A DNA stretch of 64,000 nt, taken from assembly GCF_036785885.1 (NCBI RefSeq), contig NC_092323.1, positions 5,558,501 to 5,622,500 of the forward strand, given 5' to 3'. The notes under the pieces are model-generated. The model was not told the origin of the DNA. It ran no database searches and saw nothing but the letters and a program-made list of their open reading frames with translations. This DNA is from Coffea arabica (lineage: Eukaryota > Streptophyta > Magnoliopsida > Gentianales > Rubiaceae). This document shows positions 58,701 through 64,000 of the stretch, piece by piece (position 1 is the first letter of the stretch; each line of letters opens with the position of its first letter). Position numbers and translations under genes: made by a program.

Positions 58701-59398
58701 CATGCCACTATCAAATATCGATTTCAAACAATTATGCAATACAAGCATGCAAAAGTTAAGTTTCAGAAAATTTTCCAGACAATTGTATACACAAGGAAAT
58801 AATACATAATCCCTAAAGAGATACGGAGGCGAGAAGCTCACCATTTGCCAGAAATACCGTCAACCAATCCATTAATCCTATCCCCAGTTATGCAGCCAGC
58901 ATTCAAAATTTCCTCAGCAACATCCATGTCAACAGCCTCCAAAGCAGCCAAAGCATTGCTTTGTATTTGAATTGGACCTCTATACTGTCCTTCCCCTCTT
59001 ATAGCACTCATGTCCTTCTCAAACACTACCACCTCAAACCCCTTCTTCTTTGCAGCCAGTGCAAAAACCAGCCCTCCAATCCCGGCCCCCGCCACAAGAA
59101 TCCTCAAGTTCTTTTTCTGGGTTGCCTTTGATGAGTTATTCTCATCATCGACTTTTGCAACAACACTTTCTTTAGTTGACACCCTCCTCTTCTGAGCTTC
59201 ACGCAACCCGGCCTTTACTCTTTTTATCTTGTTAAAACGCCTATTCTCGTCTTGGTTTCTGAAATAATTACACCTGTGCTGGTGCAGGAATTGAAAGAAT
59301 ACAAAGGAAGAATCTTTTGCTACCATAAGTGGAAACTGTTGGCTTCTTGATAGAATTGCAGTCGAAGGATTCATTGAGTTGTAAACAATTGAACTCAT
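52731..59398 (-). CDS. ZEP: Zeaxanthin epoxidase, chloroplastic (ABA1)
   Basis: Sixteen minus-strand exons encode 680 residues: 58842-59398, 57699-57861, 57451-57525, 57120-57220, 56916-57031, 56333-56544, 55942-56033, 55218-55332, 55011-55114, 54463-54508, 54274-54338, 54083-54169, 53443-53497, 53267-53355, 53059-53143 and 52731-52811. All introns are GT-AG and all phases agree. It converts zeaxanthin via antheraxanthin to violaxanthin in plastids, for the xanthophyll cycle and abscisic acid synthesis. Residues 1 to about 80 form a Ser-rich transit peptide. The FAD-binding GAGIGGL is at 104-110, the second flavin motif GDSIHAMQPNLGQGG at about 389-403. A C-terminal FHA domain (about 556-645; SEHGTWIT, FHPSDIIEFGS) is followed by the usual ...LSAV end. 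The length is slightly above the common ~660-670. The ATG at 59398 gives the family start MSSIVYNSMNPSTA. Introns 7 and 12 hold repeat insertions. All key motifs are intact. Confidence 0.97.
55431..55637 (-). mobile_element. Probable SINE in ZEP intron 7
   Basis: On the minus strand a B-box-like GAGGTTCAAACCTC lies near 55567-55580 and an A-box-like CCACCAGGTGAAG near 55610-55622. The far side ends in T-rich/ATTTATTTATTTTTT sequence. Target duplications are not convincing. It lies within an intron and does not disturb the coding exons. Confidence 0.5.
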
Positions 59399-61299
59399 CT
59401 TTTTCACTTGAAAAATGGAAGTCACCCCTGCTCTAGCTAGTAGTATTCAAGAACTAAGGTATGGGTTGAAGCTCAAAACCGAATCTTATTTCTTGGAAAT
59501 CTTCTACTCTGCTTATTGGTTAAAAATCGGCAACCCAGAATCAGAATGACGTTTTAGGCATGAATCCATCATCAGCGTACAAGTGATGGAGACGGTGGTG
59601 GTGGGGCATGAAGGGTTGAGGGCCAATGCCTTTGAATACAGAAACTGTTGACGAGGATTGCCTGCCATGTGGCGCGCCCATATTGTATTTGTGCGCTGCG
59701 TTACTCAGCTTAACCAAAGAAATCTTTTAACAGACGTTCGTCTGTCTATGGTCGAAATTTTTTGGCTTATAAATATTCCAAAGCCCATAGGCCATATATT
59801 TATTAGCCGAAAATCTCCATTCTTGCCTGGCTAGCCATTATTGGTTTGACTCTCTAGTCATAGAATTTCTCCCATCTTTCTTGCTAAGTTCGTAAATTTT
59901 AGACAATGCATCGAGACTTTGTTGCAACAAACTAATGTATTTAAAGTTGATGAATTATTTCCTTTGGTATTTGCTATATAAAATAGTAGCATACATCTTT
60001 TTTTCTTACACTATCGATACGTGTATTTGATGCATCTCACATCGTTTAAATTTGAATTTAAACGTCAAGTTTTCATATATGATATGTATCTAAATTCGTT
60101 AGCATAAACAATGAGAGTGTGAAAAATTTATTCATATTAGTGTCCCAAATCCTATATTCTCTTCCATTCTTATTTCTCCGAAATGTTTGTTCCGAGGGTA
60201 ACGAACGAGTAGCAGCATTGGTTCATTATTGTTCCTTAGTTATAACTAGCGAGTAGCGAAATAAATTGTATTAATGTGCAGTGGGGGCACTGACCCATGG
60301 CTTCGTGCACAAGTGTGGGGAAGGCAAATCACAAATTAAAAACTTTAATTAAAGCCCATAGGCGCAGAAAGTAGGAAGATAGATTAGGATAATTAAAAAA
60401 GAAAAGGGCACTTCATCCTTGAGACAAGACCTAATTCCTTCGCTTCTAATTCCCGCCACCCCCAACCCAAAAAAAACAACAAAAAACACAGTAGTCTTGC
60501 CCGGGGCCCCCCACAAAAAAAAAAAACTAAAAACTAAAAAGAAAAAGAAATAGCTAGTGGTTGTTATCAACGTCTACTAATATGTTTGCAAAATCAATTA
60601 ATTGAACCGAAGCAAATATCTGAGAGAGATTGTTGTGATTTGTATGTGAAGCAAATTCAGGCACGAGGACGCGCGCTAACCCCTCAACATTCGTCCAGAA
60701 ACTTTCATTTTCGCTCAGATTTGCAGGTGGCGGACTTTATCAAACTAGCAATTTCGGAACTATTTTGGTCCAGACAGAGTTAAGCAATAATGCTCAGGAA
60801 ATGACAGGCGTGAATTATGAGCGGTAGCAGCAAATTCTAACCCTTTTCCCATTGTCTTGAGTTGCATTAAAGGCTCAAAAAAATTACTAGCATATTTTGT
60901 CCTAGAAACTATTTATGCTCCGTTAATGGCACGGCACTATTTAACAAGTTTGAGTTCAGACATATGATCCTGGCTGTTGAAAGGAGTTAGGAACGGACGA
61001 GAAGTTAAAAACCCATGTGTGAACTGGTGCAAATAATCAATCACAAAATTATATGTGTTGGTACTTTTGAGCTTTGTCCTCGTTCCTTCACATTCACACA
61101 AATGGTCCTGCAAAGGGTCATCATATGAACTGTGACGAGTGAGAGCCTGAGACGATAAATCACCGGCAAGTTGATTGGCACTTGTTAATTATTAGTTGTT
61201 GATTTAATTTATATTGCTTGCGTTTCAAATTTGGCAGTGAAAAAACAATCCGAAAATGGGAGATTTCTATTTGATTCAGTCCGATTGTTGTTTTGGCTT
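59399..61299. other. ZEP upstream region and spacer
   Basis: A TATA-like TATTTATAA on the minus strand (59767-59775) is about 370 bases before the ZEP start. Sequence at 60003-60130 is related to the small element at 47148. Poly-A and C/A-rich tracts lie at 60470-60550. No gene is seen. Confidence 0.5.
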
Positions 61300-61467
61300 T
61301 GTTTGGATACCCCATTTTTTCAAATAAAATTTCGCTTGCATTATAAACACATTTTTCAACCTACCTTTTATATTCTCAATCACCTTTTCATCTCACATAT
61401 ATCATATCATAAAAAAGTGGTACAGTAATTATTCCAAATAATATTTCAAATAACACCCTATCCAAAC
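61300..61467. mobile_element. MITE with TGTTTGGATA ends, split at its right end by a hAT element
   Basis: The left end TGTTTGGATA and the right end TATCCAAAC match the copy at 12996-13165, with long shared internal blocks. The last base of its right terminal repeat (A) now sits at 62360, beyond the inserted element. Confidence 0.8.
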
Positions 61468-61651
61468 TAGGGATGGCAATGGGGGCGGGTGCCCGCGGGT
61501 GCCCGCCCCGCGGGGGGCTCACGGGGCGGGGGTTGGGGCGGGGGGTGGGGCGGGGGCGGGGGGGAATTTTTTCCCCCCGCTTAGAAACGGGGCGGGGGGC
61601 GGGGGTATACTCCCCCGCCCCATCCCCCGCCCCGCCACCCGCAAAAAAAAA

Positions 61652-61705
<54 letters not shown>

Positions 61706-62351
61706 GACTATATATTATATGTAAGTTAATTAGTTATAAACTTATGATAATGATATTATTAGTTAGATGTATTATATAATGTATATTAGTTTATGTAATA
61801 TAATTGATATTATCAATTATATGAATAATTATACATGTCTACTAATAGAATTTATTAATTAGTTATACTAAATTTACTAATACATTTATACTAAATTTCT
61901 AATTACACTTAATAGAATAACACTTTTTTCTCAAAAAAAAACACAAACACAATGATGAATTAGTGATTGCATTTGTACTAAAAGTGAAAATTTGACTATT
62001 TTAGTTATATTTATTTCATCATATTGGATTGTATTCAAATAACTTCTGTTTGATTGTTTTTATGAGTTTCAATTGTAAAATTACAATGAATAATAATTTG
62101 GTGATGTGTTGATATTTTAGTACTTGATTATTTATTAAAATTTAATTATAATAAAATTATATAATAAAATTTTATTAACCCCGCGGGTGCCCCCGCGGGG
62201 GAAGCGGGGCAAGGCGGGGCAAGCGGGGCGGGGCGGGGCGGGGGGAGCGGGAGGCGGGGGACGGGGCGGGGGACGGGGGGAACTAATAGGCAACGGGGCG
62301 GGGGACGGGGGAGGGGTCCCCCGCCCCAACCCCGCCCCGTTGCCATCCCTA
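61468..62351. mobile_element. Nonautonomous hAT element with extremely GC-rich ends
   Basis: The 884-bp element starts TAGGGATGGCAATGGGG and ends CCCCGTTGCCATCCCTA, inverted ends. A perfect 8-bp target duplication, ATCCAAAC, flanks it (61460-61467 and 62352-62359), as in hAT transposons. The outer ~175 bases on each side are almost pure GGGGCGGG/CCCCGCCC. The core (61644-62175) is AT-rich, including an (AT)n run at 61657-61701. The Gly/Pro/Arg-only frames at both ends are products of this composition. No transposase is present. Confidence 0.88.
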
Positions 62352-62360
62352 ATCCAAACA

Positions 62361-64000
62361 GAACTAATTTTAAGAGTAAACTCGTGCAATCTTGATATAA
62401 TTGTAATTTTCACCCCAACTCTACCTACTAGAGGCTTTACGTAAGAAGTCGGAAACCTTCCAAGACCATTTCTATTTGAAGGGAAGGAACTAATGGACCA
62501 ACCACCTGCAACCGTTCCTGAAGGTTATGTATATTTTACATACGGCGTAACTCTGTTTGTACATGGTAAGTTAATCGTTCCTGAAGATTATGTGCATTTT
62601 GCACACAGCGTAATTCTGTTTGTACATGGTGTAACTTATTTTTAATAACATATAATTTTAAAACAAAATTTTGTGAGTTCCACACACACATGTTATTAAA
62701 AATGAGGTACAAGACGAGATCCGGATCATATAATTTTTTTTGACCAAATCTTGACCGTGAACTGCTCAAGAACGATTCGCCAGATGACCGTCCTGCCCCA
62801 AATCCCAACTACTAGAGGCTTTGCTTAAGAAGTCATGCAAACTCTCAAAACTGCAGCATAACTCATCTGGGTTGAAATTTGGGTATCACTGCTGCTATCA
62901 ATAATAATTCTTATCACCTACTAGCTGCTTAGGTTAAAGATGCCATGGGAAAAAAAAAAGGAAAAAAAAAGAGTGGACTAGAGAATTGCGTCGTCAGGAA
63001 TTGATCTCCTGTCATGTCATTCGCTCTGAATGTGCGCTTGTGGAGGAGAATTAACGGATCATTTAGCTTAGGTCCAATTGTGTCAGCCAGCTGATGGTGT
63101 GAATAATGTCCATTATTTGAAGTATGTGATGGTTGAACTTAGTATTTTATTTCTCAAAAAACGTAAAGACCTTCGATTGTATAGAATTCACTTCTTACTA
63201 TAATTGAAAAGAAGGAAAAAACAAGTATTGGCTCATTCACATTTTGCTTGCTTAAACTACAAAACGTGCTACGATTTGGTACTAAACTACCATAAGTTAC
63301 TAGAAACGTGTTGGTGGCCTGCGAATGCCTTGAAATGGATTCACTTTTATCTGTCCTCCTGAATATGGTTTTACCTCGATGTATACACTAACATCACCGA
63401 ATGCACGTCATATCATATGTATAAAAAGAATTAAAATTAAATAACATGTATTATTCAATTCAAAGGTGATTGTATATACAGAGAGATAATTCTCTAAGTT
63501 TTATTTGGACCAAAAAGCAGAAAAAAAAAAAAAAAGTAAAAGCCACTTAGGGAGTTTTATTGGAATGATGGAGCAGGGAAAGTTAGAAACGGAAACCCTC
63601 AAAGGGACAAAATTGAAAATTGAGGGTCTGCTGCATCAGTCCTTCCCAAACTTTATGGCACCGTCACATGGACTGACCGCGCTTTCACAGATGGGGACAA
63701 CATGCGCCAACTCGACCTTTGGCTCTTATGGACGACCAAACCCAATGGGAATGCTTCCCCCCCTCGGCCTCGACGCTCAGCACTCGTTTTGTAGTACAGT
63801 AATAATCAGTGATGCCCATCTTCCTTCGATAATTAAAGAAGGTGCATTTTCCTTTCCTCCAGCATCCTTCTTCTTCTTTCTTCTGTTCCAAAATGTGTGG
63901 GCTAAGACTAAGATGATCAGAGACCACCCCAATGGAATTGAACCCTCTTAATTGCTAGTTGTCTAAACCTTTTAAAGTATCTCATTACTAGTACATCGGT
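62361..64000. other. Right-end interval, no gene seen
   Basis: It contains an imperfect tandem duplication (62510-62640) and a dispersed direct repeat, CTACTAGAGGCTTT (about 62424 and 62807). A frame at 63505-63951 has no recognisable domain. A gene may begin beyond the window edge. Confidence 0.45.
62510..62640. repeat. Imperfect tandem duplication, ~63-bp unit
   Basis: The unit starting CGTTCCTGAAGGTTATGT and containing CGTAACTCTGTTTGTACATGG occurs twice in succession, with about seven differences. Confidence 0.7.

Noticed and set aside
61473-62444. Gly/Arg/Pro-rich open frames on both strands
   Set aside because: They are translations of the GGGGCGG ends of the hAT element in several frames; composition explains the absence of stops.

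Overview
This is a 64 kb piece of a plant nuclear genome. The DNA is AT-rich. Its genes carry many GT-AG introns and encode plant-only families (class B heat stress factor, zeaxanthin epoxidase, DUF1685). Between them lie SINEs, MITEs, hAT- and MULE-like elements and microsatellites. The proteins are eudicot-like. An asterid is my best guess from the zeaxanthin epoxidase N-terminus, but that is a weak inference. I see no bacterial, organellar or viral segment and no CRISPR array.

I could build six protein-coding genes with consistent splice sites and reading frames. They are: (1) 6553-9146, minus, a 206-residue eIF4A-like protein made only of the second RecA-type helicase domain, with a broken motif VI; (2) 10633-14510, minus, heat stress transcription factor HSFB1 (303 aa), with a ~3 kb intron inside the DNA-binding domain and two abutting upstream ORFs; (3) 25575-26466, minus, a DUF1685 protein (176 aa); (4) 30094-35189, plus, the SR-rich splicing regulator CLASRP (13 exons, 566 aa); (5) 42571-43797, plus, an intronless SMI1/KNR4-like protein (408 aa); (6) 52731-59398, minus, zeaxanthin epoxidase (16 exons, 680 aa), which acts in the xanthophyll cycle and abscisic acid synthesis.

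The six genes do not form one pathway. Their order is informative, though. From memory, genes 1, 2 and 4 correspond to a tight Arabidopsis chromosome 4 cluster (At4g37020, At4g36990, At4g36980), and genes 5 and 6 to neighbours on chromosome 5 (At5g67020, At5g67030). The window would then join two ancestral blocks, expanded by transposon insertion.

The intergenic DNA is mostly mobile-element debris, and several elements have clear target site duplications. tRNA-derived SINEs lie at 2961-3473, 9778-9950, 19034-19199 and 45740-45948, with probable ones at 50994-51187 and 55431-55637. MITEs with TGTTTGGAT ends lie at 9631, 12996, 18475, 18715 and 61300. A MULE-like foldback element lies at 16690-17354. 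hAT-like elements lie at 24215-24585 and 61468-62351, the second with extremely GC-rich ends and inserted in the terminal repeat of a MITE. A purine/pyrimidine foldback lies at 28572-29323. I found no complete transposase or reverse transcriptase gene; only an RNase H remnant is left at 16269-16523.
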